Source: Candidatus Terrybacteria bacterium RIFCSPLOWO2_01_FULL_58_14 (lineage in GTDB: Bacteria > Patescibacteriota > Minisyncoccia > Terrybacterales > 2-01-FULL-58-14). Taken from it: 26,070 nt of DNA. This document shows, piece after piece, positions 15,001-21,603 of the stretch. A model generated the notes under the pieces. The model was not told where the DNA came from. It saw only the letters and a list, made by a program, of their open reading frames with translations, and did no database searches. Position 1 is the stretch's first letter, and the number at the start of each line of letters is the position of its first letter. A program made the position numbers and the translations under genes. The stretch covers positions 11,309 through 37,378 of the forward strand of contig MHSZ01000031.1 of assembly GCA_001824745.1 (NCBI GenBank), given 5' to 3'.

Positions 15001-15535
15001 TTATCCAAGAATTATCGCGCGTGAGTTGCCCGGGAGAGGAAACGGGGTTTGAGGAGCCGTATATCGCCACCGGAATGGAATTCTGGGAAACCACCTGCAG
15101 GCCGTAGCAGATGCCCGCGGTAGGCGCAAAGGGCACCCAGGTACCGTCGCTGTTCGGAACATCGCCGCTTACCCAGGTGAACTCGTACGAATCAACGCCG
15201 CCGCTGTTGATAGCCGGAAGCGTTTGGGAAACCCTGACGTAGCCATAGAACACAGGCGGGTCTTCGCATGCGCCCCCGGCGACGGAAGGATGCGAGAGCT
15301 GCATGAGCCGCGCCTGAACCTGCGTAGCGTTCGTGCTCCGGAGGAGTACCTGCACGCCCGCGCTCGCCGCTTGGAAATCCGTTGGCGTTTGATTCGTGAG
15401 CGTCTGCCGCCAGTCGGTCGAGGCCGCCGTGCTCGTCGAGGAAAAATCCAATTGCCCGATATCGGCTAAGACGAGTCGGGGCGCTAAAAAGAAAACGGCG
15501 AGCAACGATAAAGATATAATAAGTAGTTTTTTCAC
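12080..15535 (-). CDS. Giant secreted M6-like metalloprotease with central membrane hairpin and PxKF tail
   Basis: The protein has 1151 residues and starts at a GTG. A signal peptide covers about residues 1-24 (cleavage near LVLA/D). N-terminal beta-rich, fibronectin-like segments follow. The peptidase region has HELGHRIGF (His505-Glu506-His509), WDLMAGS (Met541) and FNKIKLGWL, which together resemble M6 immune-inhibitor-A-like proteases. Two membrane helices follow at about 740-760 and 773-797, with the basic loop RKDLFIEKRNRK between them (positive-inside). The C-terminus has an Ig-like domain (about 955-1045) and then a PxKF domain with the core YKQGRTLPVKFRLTD. With this topology both flanks face outside. 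The substrate is unknown; cell-surface proteolysis or attachment is plausible. Base composition shifts inside the gene (see findings). A promoter is predicted at 15560-15588. Confidence 0.85.
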   Translation of the reverse strand: MKKLLIISLSLLAVFFLAPRLVLADIGQLDFSSTSTAASTDWRQTLTNQTPTDFQAASAGVQVLLRSTNATQVQARLMQLSHPSVAGGACEDPPVFYGYVRVSQTLPAINSGGVDSYEFTWVSGDVPNSDGTWVPFAPTAGICYGLQVVSQNSIPVAIYGSSNPVSSPGQLTRDNSWITLDANVKDAFYNFGPPIVLQAPTINALQQLKSDAATLVAEGATTTEDTAMFSATPSSPEDRSAKLQIELRQFAEPFTGNFDGGIAESAFVPSGTAASVTRSGLADGQYKWRARAMDDQGTFSDWQEFGTVGNVDFVVQTARTIKVAVILAEPEGSDFAAGRDKVYFENEIIPKMKDYWCEVSFGTRASPTAPCENGLVELDFTVLDDSGQNFVLDKTIEEYAENTRGPHGVDINDDGTLEIVISSAKDQTEQFVWDAMAAAGIASGDYQIAVAVHPGHREEVFAISEPHRLITEAWGPEDWGTYVSSAPVQHWAVVAEEDQLREWAHELGHRIGFLVNDVAICDLYKQSSCQDGGSLGEWDLMAGSLFEKLLSTDPAHLSSFNKIKLGWLREEVVGFGTHAIESLETTGPGEMVARYNFPDGVYYLLEARTDDPFYSRWDVNVPETALVIYKISPSTTSGQPVKYVNVASALEGVGAQFIEPVRGFSATLMGFQSQVDSFQANVQLTAGNYADVVVAFYRQDDSLLERIWGFGGPLRVDESVPVTVVGPQEDWLPGFPEALPFVYGFLVISALALVILWRKDLFIEKRNRKLFLLVLFLLVSIILALLVFLPQLLGMAFAGDREAPTSHSAFGSPVGIDDGQVLPDLDLHAYTSDGLHVGMNYSTGDYEIQIPGASASGDLWSDEEWIVVPVGTEVRFAVSSRDIEQFFQEHPDIAASLPSLEEAYTFGAITYDASSQRFAATPVENITVNPGETRVHIISGTIEEPTVDEGVVDDTGPAIAHISLDPEYLLNTSPFAFTYSAEDTLSGAASVSATLDGQPFASGSVLSFTVPGPHAIVLTAQDNAGNTTTETITFAVVYDFGGFFPPVKADGSGIYKQGRTLPVKFRLTDANDQSVSTATAHLFLAKITDGIIGTEEVALSISAADTGNLFRVSGDQYMFNLSTDTMTSGTWQLRATLDDGTSKIVLLSLRQ

Positions 15536-15559
15536 AAAAATGCTTTCGTTGCTGCTTTC

Positions 15560-15588
15560 ATTCTATGCTTATGCGCACTCGTCGGCAA
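15560..15588 (-). promoter_or_regulatory. Predicted promoter of the secreted protease gene
   Basis: On the minus strand TTGCCG (15583-15588) and TAGAAT (15560-15565) are separated by exactly 17 bases. The expected start near 15553 gives a leader of about 18 bases before the GTG at 15535. No good ribosome site lies in that leader. The 127-base spacer holds nothing else recognisable. Confidence 0.5.
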
Positions 15589-15662
15589 AAGGAGATTTTG
15601 GGAAATTTTGGAAGTATTCTCGAGGGCTAGCCGTCCTCGGTGAACGGCGGCGTTTCCACCAA

Positions 15663-17360
15663 CTAGAGCTGCACAATCCCCTGCTGGGGAGAAATCTTCG
15701 TATCGTCGGGAACGGTGCTGTCGACTGCGGCATCTTGCGCGTCGAGCGTCTGCGACACGAAGGTGTCGAGCCCTGTTGCGCTCACGGCGGTGAGGAGTTC
15801 TGCCGTATCTCCGACGTCTTCTTGGCGCGGGGTGAGCACGATGCGGAAAGAGATGCTCTTGGGAGACGAGAGGATACCAACGCCTGCAGGGACATCCCCC
15901 ACCGTCCACTGCACCTCGCTCGTCGCCGGATCGTACACCACGTCCCCGACGCCCGAAGTGAGAAGCGCCTCGTACGTCACCGCCGGCCCCAAGACGACGC
16001 GCGCAACCACGTTCTCAAGGCCATTTGTTCCTCCCGTAACGGTGAGGGTAACGGTATAAGAGGTTTGCTGGCCTACTTTCGGCGGGATCGAGCCGCGATT
16101 ATTTCCCCCCGGCGCATCGAAGTACCGCACCTCCGCATCAACTGCCAACTCCCCTACAATCTTCAGAACGAGACGGCGTTCCCCAAGAACTCGTCCCCCG
16201 GATATTGTCCTCGCCCGTACAGTGATCGTCTGCTCGTCATCTTCAAAGCTCCTCATGGGTACGTCGGAGGAAAGGCGCGCTCGAAACGCGATCTCTCCGG
16301 AAGCGCCCGGCCCCACCCGCTGGAGCGCTAAGACGTTCTCCGGCGCCCAAACGAACTCCCCGGAGACCGAACGCGTGAACCGTTCCGGCGACGAGACGGA
16401 TTCCGGCACAATCGCCTCGTGGGCGAATGCAAGCAACACCGAGAGATCTTCCAGCGGCTCACTCGTGGCATTCCGGTAATGGAGAACGAGATCGACGTTC
16501 TCTCCTGGCGCCACGAGTGCTTCAGCGGGGTTCTCCTGCTCCCGATAGACGACATCTAAGGGAACGGCGCCGGCGCGGAGATTGAGATACTCCCGAACCT
16601 CTCGCGAAGCGCTGAGCGAACGCCGTCCTTCATCGAGAAAGCCGATACGGGCCGTAAACTCGCCGCCGGCACTTCCTGCAGGAAACGTTCCCGTCACGGC
16701 AATCTCTCCTCGCCGGCCTGCCTCAAGCATTCCGAAGTCCCAAAGCCCTCCCGCGTCGGGAACCTCCGCGGGTCTCGTACGGGTCACCCGGAATCCTTCC
16801 GGTATCAGGAGTGTGAGGCCCACAGGACCGATGGGCGCTTCTGCGCGAGAAGAAAACCGGAGGAAAAACGTAAGCGGCTTCCCATCGCTCGCGTCGGCAG
16901 GAAAGGAAAATGAGAGATCAAGGGGAAGTTCACGGAGGCGGACGCTCGTTTTCGCCTCGCGCGTAAACACCGCGGAGAGCTGTCGCGGCTGAAAACGCGC
17001 GCGGGCGACAAGCTCGCCCGAAGTCCCCGCGTCCCCCATAACCCGAACCCGGAAACTAGCGGCGGTCTGCGCGCGCGGTGCCAAGGTTTCGAACGTCGTT
17101 TCCGCACTCTCCTGCAGTGTAAATTCCGAAGGGAGATCCAGTGCGATAGTGCCGCCACGAAGCGTGGCGCCCGTGTTATTCGTCACGAGAACGCGCACAT
17201 CCGCTTCGGTGCCAAGGTCGAGCTCTGCGGGTGCTTCAATGGCAATGATGACACCCGAGGAATCGAAACCGAAAGTGCGCGCAAGAAGGAACGCGGCGAC
17301 GATTGCCGCCGCGCCAATCAACGCAACCGCGGTAGCGCGCGGGGTGAAAGGGAATCGCAT
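15663..17360 (-). CDS. Membrane-anchored surface protein with DUF11/CARDB-like repeats
   Basis: The protein has 565 residues. A single N-terminal helix (AVALIGAAAIVAAFLLA, about 10-27) would anchor it, with the rest outside. The exterior consists of repeated beta-sandwich modules. Each has a strand such as VRVLVTNNTGATLRGGTIAL, VDLVLHYRNATSEPLEDLSV or TSYTVTLTVTGGTNGLENVV, followed by an SGEIAF- or FRVRV-type strand. This is the pattern of DUF11/CARDB-like domains in bacterial surface proteins. There is no catalytic motif. GGA lies 5 bases before the ATG, 12 bases after recO, so it is probably co-transcribed with recO. A structural or adhesion role at the cell surface is inferred. Confidence 0.75.
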   Translation of the reverse strand: MRFPFTPRATAVALIGAAAIVAAFLLARTFGFDSSGVIIAIEAPAELDLGTEADVRVLVTNNTGATLRGGTIALDLPSEFTLQESAETTFETLAPRAQTAASFRVRVMGDAGTSGELVARARFQPRQLSAVFTREAKTSVRLRELPLDLSFSFPADASDGKPLTFFLRFSSRAEAPIGPVGLTLLIPEGFRVTRTRPAEVPDAGGLWDFGMLEAGRRGEIAVTGTFPAGSAGGEFTARIGFLDEGRRSLSASREVREYLNLRAGAVPLDVVYREQENPAEALVAPGENVDLVLHYRNATSEPLEDLSVLLAFAHEAIVPESVSSPERFTRSVSGEFVWAPENVLALQRVGPGASGEIAFRARLSSDVPMRSFEDDEQTITVRARTISGGRVLGERRLVLKIVGELAVDAEVRYFDAPGGNNRGSIPPKVGQQTSYTVTLTVTGGTNGLENVVARVVLGPAVTYEALLTSGVGDVVYDPATSEVQWTVGDVPAGVGILSSPKSISFRIVLTPRQEDVGDTAELLTAVSATGLDTFVSQTLDAQDAAVDSTVPDDTKISPQQGIVQL

Positions 17361-17372
17361 AGCTTTCCGTCC

Positions 17373-18110
17373 TCATCGTACCCGAAAATCGTCTCCCCCG
17401 CACATAGACGCGGCGAGGGAAACCTTGGCCGAAGCGGCCGGAAGATGCCAGGAAGCAAATCGTCCAAGAAAAAGGGCGAGTTCGCGCACCTCGCCGTTGC
17501 TTACGGGAATTCTCCGTGCGCCAAGATCAGCAAGCGCTCTGGACGAAAAACTTCTGCTATCCGTGAGATCCGAAGCGCAACTCCCGCAGAGAACGCCGCC
17601 TGCAGACGGGCTCACTGCGGCAAGCCGATCGGCGCTTGTGCATCGCACGCATTGATCGAAGGGCGGTGCCAACCCCGTAAGCGCCAGTGCCCGGAGGAGA
17701 GCCGCTGCCACGCGTCGAGCGATGAGCGACCCTCCTTCGCGAGCAGAGATCGCCACGTGGAGATCCCGAAAGAGACGCGTGGTGGCGGCATAGAGGCCCG
17801 ACTCCGGCGCGTCGGGGAGCCCTTCAGCCAATACTGCAGCGACCGCCGAAGCCCCCGAAAGTCCGTAGAGTGAGGATCGCAGACCGGAGAAAGAAAGGAG
17901 CGGAACTGCACTTCGTACGATCCACTGACGCCTCCCCAAAACGAGGGTGAGATCACTTACCGTGAAGGGAAGAATGCCGGCGCGGAGACGAGAGGATGGC
18001 TGACGCGCGGAGCGGGCAAAGCCCTCGACCCTCCTCCCCTCTCGGGTGAGAAGTGTAACGGAAATATCGGCCTCGCCTACCCCCTCGCCGCGGAGCACAA
18101 AAGCTTCCAT
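17373..18110 (-). CDS. recO: DNA repair protein RecO
   Basis: The protein has 245 residues, a typical RecO length. The N-terminal OB-fold begins AFVLRGEGVGEADISVTLLTREGRR and contains FARSARQPSSRLRAGILPFT, the family's basic segment. A helical domain and a zinc-binding-like CVRC...CGSC pair follow in the C-terminal half. RecO works with RecR to load RecA onto SSB-coated single-stranded DNA in recombinational repair. It lies 31 bases downstream of yraN and 12 bases upstream of the surface-protein gene. Confidence 0.9.
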   Translation of the reverse strand: MEAFVLRGEGVGEADISVTLLTREGRRVEGFARSARQPSSRLRAGILPFTVSDLTLVLGRRQWIVRSAVPLLSFSGLRSSLYGLSGASAVAAVLAEGLPDAPESGLYAATTRLFRDLHVAISAREGGSLIARRVAAALLRALALTGLAPPFDQCVRCTSADRLAAVSPSAGGVLCGSCASDLTDSRSFSSRALADLGARRIPVSNGEVRELALFLGRFASWHLPAASAKVSLAASMCGGDDFRVR

Positions 18111-18141
18111 AACACTATCCGCTGTGCGAAAAGCACAGCCG

Positions 18142-18528
18142 TCACTCTATCACCACACGGGGAATGTGCCGGAGGCGTGGCGGATCACTCTCTTTGAAGA
18201 AATCGATGGCGATCACGTCCACCTGCCAGGGAGTATCGCTTCTGCCCTGTATGGCGAGCCAGCGCTGAGCTGTCTGCCGTATCTTCTGCAGCTTCGCCCG
18301 AGAAACGTGGATCTCTGGCCGGAAAGCGGCCTCGGATCTCCTCCCGGCTTTCACTTCCACAAAAATCGTATCGCCTCCTCGTTGCGCGATAAGATCCACC
18401 TCCCCAAGGAGCTTCCCGCTCTTCACGCTGCGAAAGCTCCAGTTCCGCGCGAGGATACGGCAGCCCCTATTCCGCAAATATGCCTCCGCGAGCTCCTCCC
18501 CCTTTTTTCCTAATTCTTGTTTTCCCAT
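18142..18528 (-). CDS. yraN: YraN family protein (UPF0102), predicted endonuclease fold
   Basis: The protein has 128 residues. The sequence GKKGEELAEAYLRNRGCRIL, then GEVDLI and TIFVEVKAG, matches the UPF0102 family. This is a restriction-endonuclease-like fold with a D-ExK-type active site: the Asp in GEVDLI and Glu-Lys in VEVK. The cellular role is not established; nucleic-acid processing is likely. The ATG at 18528 is chosen because the family's conserved start follows directly; the longer frame extends into an upstream hairpin. It precedes recO. Confidence 0.9.
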   Translation of the reverse strand: MGKQELGKKGEELAEAYLRNRGCRILARNWSFRSVKSGKLLGEVDLIAQRGGDTIFVEVKAGRRSEAAFRPEIHVSRAKLQKIRQTAQRWLAIQGRSDTPWQVDVIAIDFFKESDPPRLRHIPRVVIE

Positions 18529-18556
18529 TTGTTCTCTCGCGGGGCGCGAAGCGTGA

Positions 18557-18596
18557 CCGCTCGGAATGGTTGGGCTTAGGTCTGGGTTCCGAGCGG
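18557..18596. repeat. 10-bp inverted repeat upstream of yraN
   Basis: CCGCTCGGAA (18557-18566) pairs perfectly with TTCCGAGCGG (18587-18596) around a 20-base loop. It lies 29 bases before the yraN start and about 45 bases after the nucleotidyltransferase stop. No T run follows on the minus strand, so it could be a leader structure or a weak terminator. The rest of the 112-base spacer shows nothing. Confidence 0.45.
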
Positions 18597-18640
18597 GCGC
18601 GCGGAGCGCCGTCGCGATCACCGCGTCTTTTCGCAATACG

Positions 18641-19339
18641 CTACGAGTCCCATTCCTCTATCGCCTTCTGCCACCGTTCAAACGTGCCGCAATCGTACCA
18701 CTGGCCCCGATAGGGAAAACCGTGGAGCTTCCCCTCGGCGGCGAGTTTCGGGAAGAGATCGTGCTCAAGCATCGCAAACTTCGGCCGAGAGAAATCGTGA
18801 TATGCGAAAACCTCCGGCGTGAACAGGTAGAGGCCGGAAGAAATGAGATTCGTCGGCGGGTGCTCGGGCTTCTCGACGAACTCTCGAATGCGCTGTCCGT
18901 CCATGACGGCAACGCCGTAGTTTTTGGGCTCCGGGTGCTCGACGAGCGCAATCGTCGCCGGGGCCCCATGGGCTCTATGGAATTCTCGCATCGCCTTCAG
19001 ATCAACGCGCTTGAGTTCATCGCCATTCGTCACGAAAAACTCTTCATTACGCACGAAATGCGCACTGCCGATGAGTGCGCCCCATGTGCCCATGGGTTCA
19101 ATCTCCTCAAAGAAACGGAAGGGGTAGTCGCGCCACCATCTTCGGTACCACCAGTGGAAGTCCTCTTTATGCTCCGCGCTGATGGAGATGCCGATATCGT
19201 AAATCCCCTGCTCGAGAAAAAGTTCCACGAGATAGTTCAAGATCGGCTTTTTGCGCACCGTCAGCAGGGGTTTGGGTGTCTCGAGCGTGACGGGATGGAG
19301 CCGCGTGCCTTTGCCGCCCGCGAGAATCAACGCCTTCAT
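18641..19339 (-). CDS. Sugar-phosphate nucleotidyltransferase (NDP-sugar pyrophosphorylase)
   Basis: The protein has 232 residues. The N-terminus MKALILAGGKGTRLHPVT is the nucleotide-binding signature GGxGTRLxPxT. KPLL follows, then VTNGDEL for the metal-binding Asp, NYGVAV, FVEKPE (sugar-phosphate contact) and SSGLYLF. Such enzymes join a sugar-1-phosphate to an NTP to give an NDP-sugar and pyrophosphate (RmlA, GlmU-N or ManC-like). The short length means no C-terminal left-handed beta-helix, so it resembles the single-domain GDP-mannose or glucose-1-phosphate types. The sugar cannot be told from the sequence. It probably feeds surface glycan synthesis. Confidence 0.9.
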   Translation of the reverse strand: MKALILAGGKGTRLHPVTLETPKPLLTVRKKPILNYLVELFLEQGIYDIGISISAEHKEDFHWWYRRWWRDYPFRFFEEIEPMGTWGALIGSAHFVRNEEFFVTNGDELKRVDLKAMREFHRAHGAPATIALVEHPEPKNYGVAVMDGQRIREFVEKPEHPPTNLISSGLYLFTPEVFAYHDFSRPKFAMLEHDLFPKLAAEGKLHGFPYRGQWYDCGTFERWQKAIEEWDS

Positions 19340-19362
19340 GGCATCACCGTATCTTGCAGCCA

Positions 19363-19396
19363 GGAAAAAGTGAAGCGGCTTTCCAAGAAAAGCCGC
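19363..19396 (-). terminator. Rho-independent terminator after the zinc-ribbon membrane protein
   Basis: On the minus strand GCGGCTTT pairs with AAAGCCGC (19375-19382 with 19389-19396, 6-base loop), followed by TTCACTTTTTCC. It is 26 bases past the stop at 19422 and only 23 bases before the nucleotidyltransferase start. Confidence 0.7.
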
Positions 19397-19421
19397 CCGC
19401 TCGCGCTACGGAACGGAGCCT

Positions 19422-20597
19422 TCAGGCCTTTCCGCAGGAGGGACAATGGCCCATGCCCACGTAGCGCAATTTCCCGCACTGCGGGCATGCCGCACGGATC
19501 TGCTTCCCGCAACCGGGACAAAAGCTCTCCGCAAGTTCCAAGGGGAACTCGCACGCTGGGCATTTCTTTGCGCGGAGCCGTCGGAGGCGAACCCGCTCTG
19601 GCGCAAACACTGCTGTCTGTAAACGGTAGACGCTGCCGCCGAAGATGGCGACCGCGATGAGCATTCCTATGTAGTAAAGGAGGGTGCGGAAAATCGCGAG
19701 TCGCTCGAGCACCGAAAAGAGGAAAAGGAGGAGGTCGGCCAGGAACAAACTCCAAAAGTAGACGAGGAACACGCGGGACAGGAGCAAGGCGGCCACGGCG
19801 ACGATAGGGATCGCGATGACGGTATGAGGGCTCGCGCGTCCGTGGAGACGCCGATAGAAACGCAGCGCGACTCCAAAGAATGGCACGGTGAAGAGCAGTT
19901 CGAGGAGGAACACCCAGAACTTGTATCCGGCCCACGCGCGTTCGTACGCATCGCCGGCAACACGATACGCGGCAGTAAGCGGCGGGAGTTCCTCGCTATA
20001 CTCGGCTTCCGCGCGCTGAAGATCCTCCTTTGCCTGCGCGCGCTGCCCGTCAAGCGACCGAATGGTGGCGCGGAGTTGTTCGGGTACGGCGCGGAGCGCC
20101 TCCTCGTCTGAAATGCGCTCGAGCAACGAAATATTATACTGGCGCTCGTACTGACGAATCTGGGTTTCGCTCTGATTGAGCTTCGTCTGCTGTGCTGCGA
20201 CGCGCTGCTGTGCATCCGCTGCGGCGCGGAAGGCGTCGGGAACACCCGCCTCGCGCTCAAACGAAGAGAATGTGCACCCGCGAAAATCGTCAAAAATGTA
20301 GGAAGGAAACGTTTCGGGGCGCTTGGGATCCAGAGATGCGACGAAACGGAGATCCCCCCGCGTGAATGCCGGCTCTTCCACGGCAACAAAGCACGAAGAA
20401 AGACGATCGGGCCTCGCCGGGATTTCTCCGAGATCATCGAGTCCGCGCCATCCGAAAAAGAACAGCACGATCGTCATCATCACGAGCAAGACCTTTCCGA
20501 GAAAGGGCGTCGGGTGTTCCTCGGGTTCGAACCCGGAGGCGCTCACGGAAACGTCTCTCTTTTTCGGAGATTGCAGGAAACGCGGGAACCAAAACAT
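19422..20597 (-). CDS. Membrane protein with extramembrane coiled coil and C-terminal double zinc ribbon
   Basis: The protein has 391 residues and is not recognised as a named family. The order is: a membrane helix (about 33-53); a charged domain (55-125); a predicted coiled coil (about 125-215, rich in Q/E/R/A heptads); three or four helices (about 227-325); a basic stretch RVRLRRLRAKK; and two zinc ribbons with pairs CPAC (346/349), CPGC (360/363), CPQC (371/374) and CPSC (385/388). The basic stretch suggests that the ribbons are cytoplasmic. The coiled-coil domain would then sit between the first helix and the helix bundle, probably outside if the helix count is odd. Double zinc ribbons often bind nucleic acids or proteins. 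It has its own terminator downstream and a terminator upstream, so it is probably a one-gene unit. Confidence 0.75.
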   Translation of the reverse strand: MFWFPRFLQSPKKRDVSVSASGFEPEEHPTPFLGKVLLVMMTIVLFFFGWRGLDDLGEIPARPDRLSSCFVAVEEPAFTRGDLRFVASLDPKRPETFPSYIFDDFRGCTFSSFEREAGVPDAFRAAADAQQRVAAQQTKLNQSETQIRQYERQYNISLLERISDEEALRAVPEQLRATIRSLDGQRAQAKEDLQRAEAEYSEELPPLTAAYRVAGDAYERAWAGYKFWVFLLELLFTVPFFGVALRFYRRLHGRASPHTVIAIPIVAVAALLLSRVFLVYFWSLFLADLLLFLFSVLERLAIFRTLLYYIGMLIAVAIFGGSVYRLQTAVFAPERVRLRRLRAKKCPACEFPLELAESFCPGCGKQIRAACPQCGKLRYVGMGHCPSCGKA

Positions 20598-20618
20598 GCC
20601 TGCTACGGGAACGGTCCT

Positions 20619-20639
20619 ACCGTACGATCACCACCGTAC
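20619..20639. repeat. Direct repeat ACCGTAC x2 upstream of the zinc-ribbon protein gene
   Basis: ACCGTAC occurs at 20619-20625 and 20633-20639, a 14-base period with GATCACC between. It lies 22-42 bases before the start at 20597, next to the A+T-rich block at 20641-20650. Spacing and place would suit an operator, but no regulator is known. Confidence 0.3.
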
Positions 20640-20644
20640 CATAA

Positions 20645-20676
20645 TAAAAAGAAGGGCCCGAATCCTTTCCTCGGGC
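20645..20676 (-). terminator. Rho-independent terminator after the secreted-repeat gene
   Basis: On the minus strand GCCCGA (20671-20676) pairs with TCGGGC (20656-20661), followed by CCTTCTTTTTA. The stem is 6 bp with a 9-base loop. It lies about 53 bases beyond the stop at 20729. Confidence 0.65.
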
Positions 20677-20728
20677 ATCGGCCGTCCGTGTGTCGTCGTT
20701 GCGGGATCCACGACGAGGGTTGCCGTTC

Positions 20729-21202
20729 CTACGGTGCGGCTGCAAACCACACATCATTGACGCCATCGCCTGTCGCATCGCCGGGTCTGCCGTCCTGAAG
20801 ATAGTAGTAGAGGGGCTTGGTGTCGTACGTGACCTGACGTTCGCCGCTCAATCGTTCCATGGCTCCCAGGGTGCCCCGTACGCCTTCCCCGCCAACGAGT
20901 TCTTGCCCCGGCGCGAGCGTGAGTGGCGGCCAGTTCGTCTCACAAACATCTTCGCAATGACTCACGTTCGGCTCATCGTTCACGAACACATAAAGCGTCA
21001 TGCCGTCCGGACCGGTCAGGATTTTTCCCAACTCTTCGTGTTCAAAGACCTGAACGAGCGGCTCGCCGCGAATGCCCGCAGACCCCTCTTCCCCCGGCCC
21101 TAAAGCATCGGGTGGGGGGGGAGATAAAAGGTAATATGCCGCCGCCACAATGGCCACGGCGACCACGACGAGGACGGGAATGAACGGCTTCACGTTCCGC
21201 AT
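20729..21202 (-). CDS. Exported protein with COG4315-type secreted repeat
   Basis: The protein has 157 residues from the ATG at 21202. An N-terminal helix (PFIPVLVVVAVAIVAAAYYLL) is an export signal or anchor; there is no lipobox Cys. The exterior part contains LTGPDGMTLYVFVNDEPNVS, CEDVCETNWPPLT and YDTKPLYYYLQDGRPGDATG. These are the two halves of the secreted repeat of unknown function (COG4315, predicted lipoproteins with a conserved Yx(F/W/Y)xxD motif). Two cysteines (CEDVC) may form a disulfide. No biochemical function is established. The start is placed just before the signal segment; the longer frame adds an unlikely basic leader. No ribosome site is seen. Confidence 0.8.
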   Translation of the reverse strand: MRNVKPFIPVLVVVAVAIVAAAYYLLSPPPPDALGPGEEGSAGIRGEPLVQVFEHEELGKILTGPDGMTLYVFVNDEPNVSHCEDVCETNWPPLTLAPGQELVGGEGVRGTLGAMERLSGERQVTYDTKPLYYYLQDGRPGDATGDGVNDVWFAAAP

Positions 21203-21237
21203 AGACGAGAAAATGAGAAATCGATCGCCACGCCAAG

Positions 21238-21255
21238 AAGCACGCCGGCGTGCTT
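21238..21255. repeat. 18-bp perfect palindrome
   Basis: Bases 21238-21255 (AAGCACGCCGGCGTGCTT) equal their reverse complement. They lie in the 100-base spacer between the DUF5679 gene and the secreted-repeat gene, both on the minus strand. It could fold into a short terminator-like hairpin followed by CTTGG, or be a protein site. Confidence 0.4.
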
Positions 21256-21302
21256 GCTTCAACGAGGCGAGAGCGCCGGGATCGCCCAACGCCCGACAGG
21301 CA

Positions 21303-21458
21303 TTATTTCTTCTTTCCCATGATGCGGAACATCTTCGTTCCGCACACGGGGCAGATCCCCTGCATGGCTGTACGATCTTTGCCCATGGGGACCTCTTTTG
21401 CGCCCGTCATCTCGCGCTTCTGCTTGCATTTGACGCAGTATCCTTCGACCCCTGCCAT
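21303..21458 (-). CDS. DUF5679 zinc-ribbon miniprotein
   Basis: The protein has 51 residues. YCVKCKQKREM, then MGKDRTAMQGICPVCGTKMF and the tail RIMGKKK, match DUF5679. This is a tiny single zinc-ribbon family with CVKC and CPVC ligand pairs and a basic C-terminus, frequent in Candidate Phyla bacteria. The function is unknown; nucleic-acid or ribosome binding is plausible given the charge. The ATG at 21458 is chosen because the family begins there. An extended -10 box ends 9 bases upstream, so the transcript would be nearly leaderless. Confidence 0.88.
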   Translation of the reverse strand: MAGVEGYCVKCKQKREMTGAKEVPMGKDRTAMQGICPVCGTKMFRIMGKKK

Positions 21459-21467
21459 ACGATTTTC

Positions 21468-21476
21468 ATTATACCA
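21468..21476 (-). promoter_or_regulatory. Extended -10 promoter (TGGTATAAT) of the DUF5679 gene
   Basis: On the minus strand TGGTATAAT contains a consensus TATAAT with the TGn extension. It ends 9 bases before the ATG at 21458. Transcription would start about 2-4 bases before the ATG, giving a leaderless or near-leaderless mRNA; accordingly no ribosome site is visible. No good -35 box is present. Confidence 0.55.
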
Positions 21477-21553
21477 CGGCCGGACGGCCGCAAGGATGCC
21501 CTGTGGATGGAGCCCGAAACGAGGAACGGCGAATAGGCGTAGCGGGTATTCAC

Positions 21554-21580
21554 CAAAAATAGACCGCAATGAAACTGCGG
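21554..21580 (-). terminator. Short terminator hairpin after the 21604-21981 gene
   Basis: On the minus strand CCGCA pairs with TGCGG (21564-21568 with 21576-21580, 7-base loop), followed by TCTATTTTTGG. The stem is only 5 bp but the T run is good. The remaining spacer up to the DUF5679 promoter holds no gene. Confidence 0.5.
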
Positions 21581-21603
21581 CGCACTCGTGGACCACCCAT
21601 TCC

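Noticed and set aside
15396..16331. A 311-codon plus-strand open frame spanning two minus genes
   Set aside because: It crosses the boundary and promoter of the protease gene, and its sequence is a shadow of the surface-protein repeats.
18557..18596. Inverted repeat as a terminator of the nucleotidyltransferase gene
   Set aside because: The stem is good but there is no T tract on the minus strand, so it is kept as an inverted repeat of unknown role.
18566..19660. A 364-codon plus-strand open frame across the nucleotidyltransferase
   Set aside because: Antisense to a protein with an unmistakable nucleotidyltransferase signature; it also crosses a terminator and two gene boundaries.
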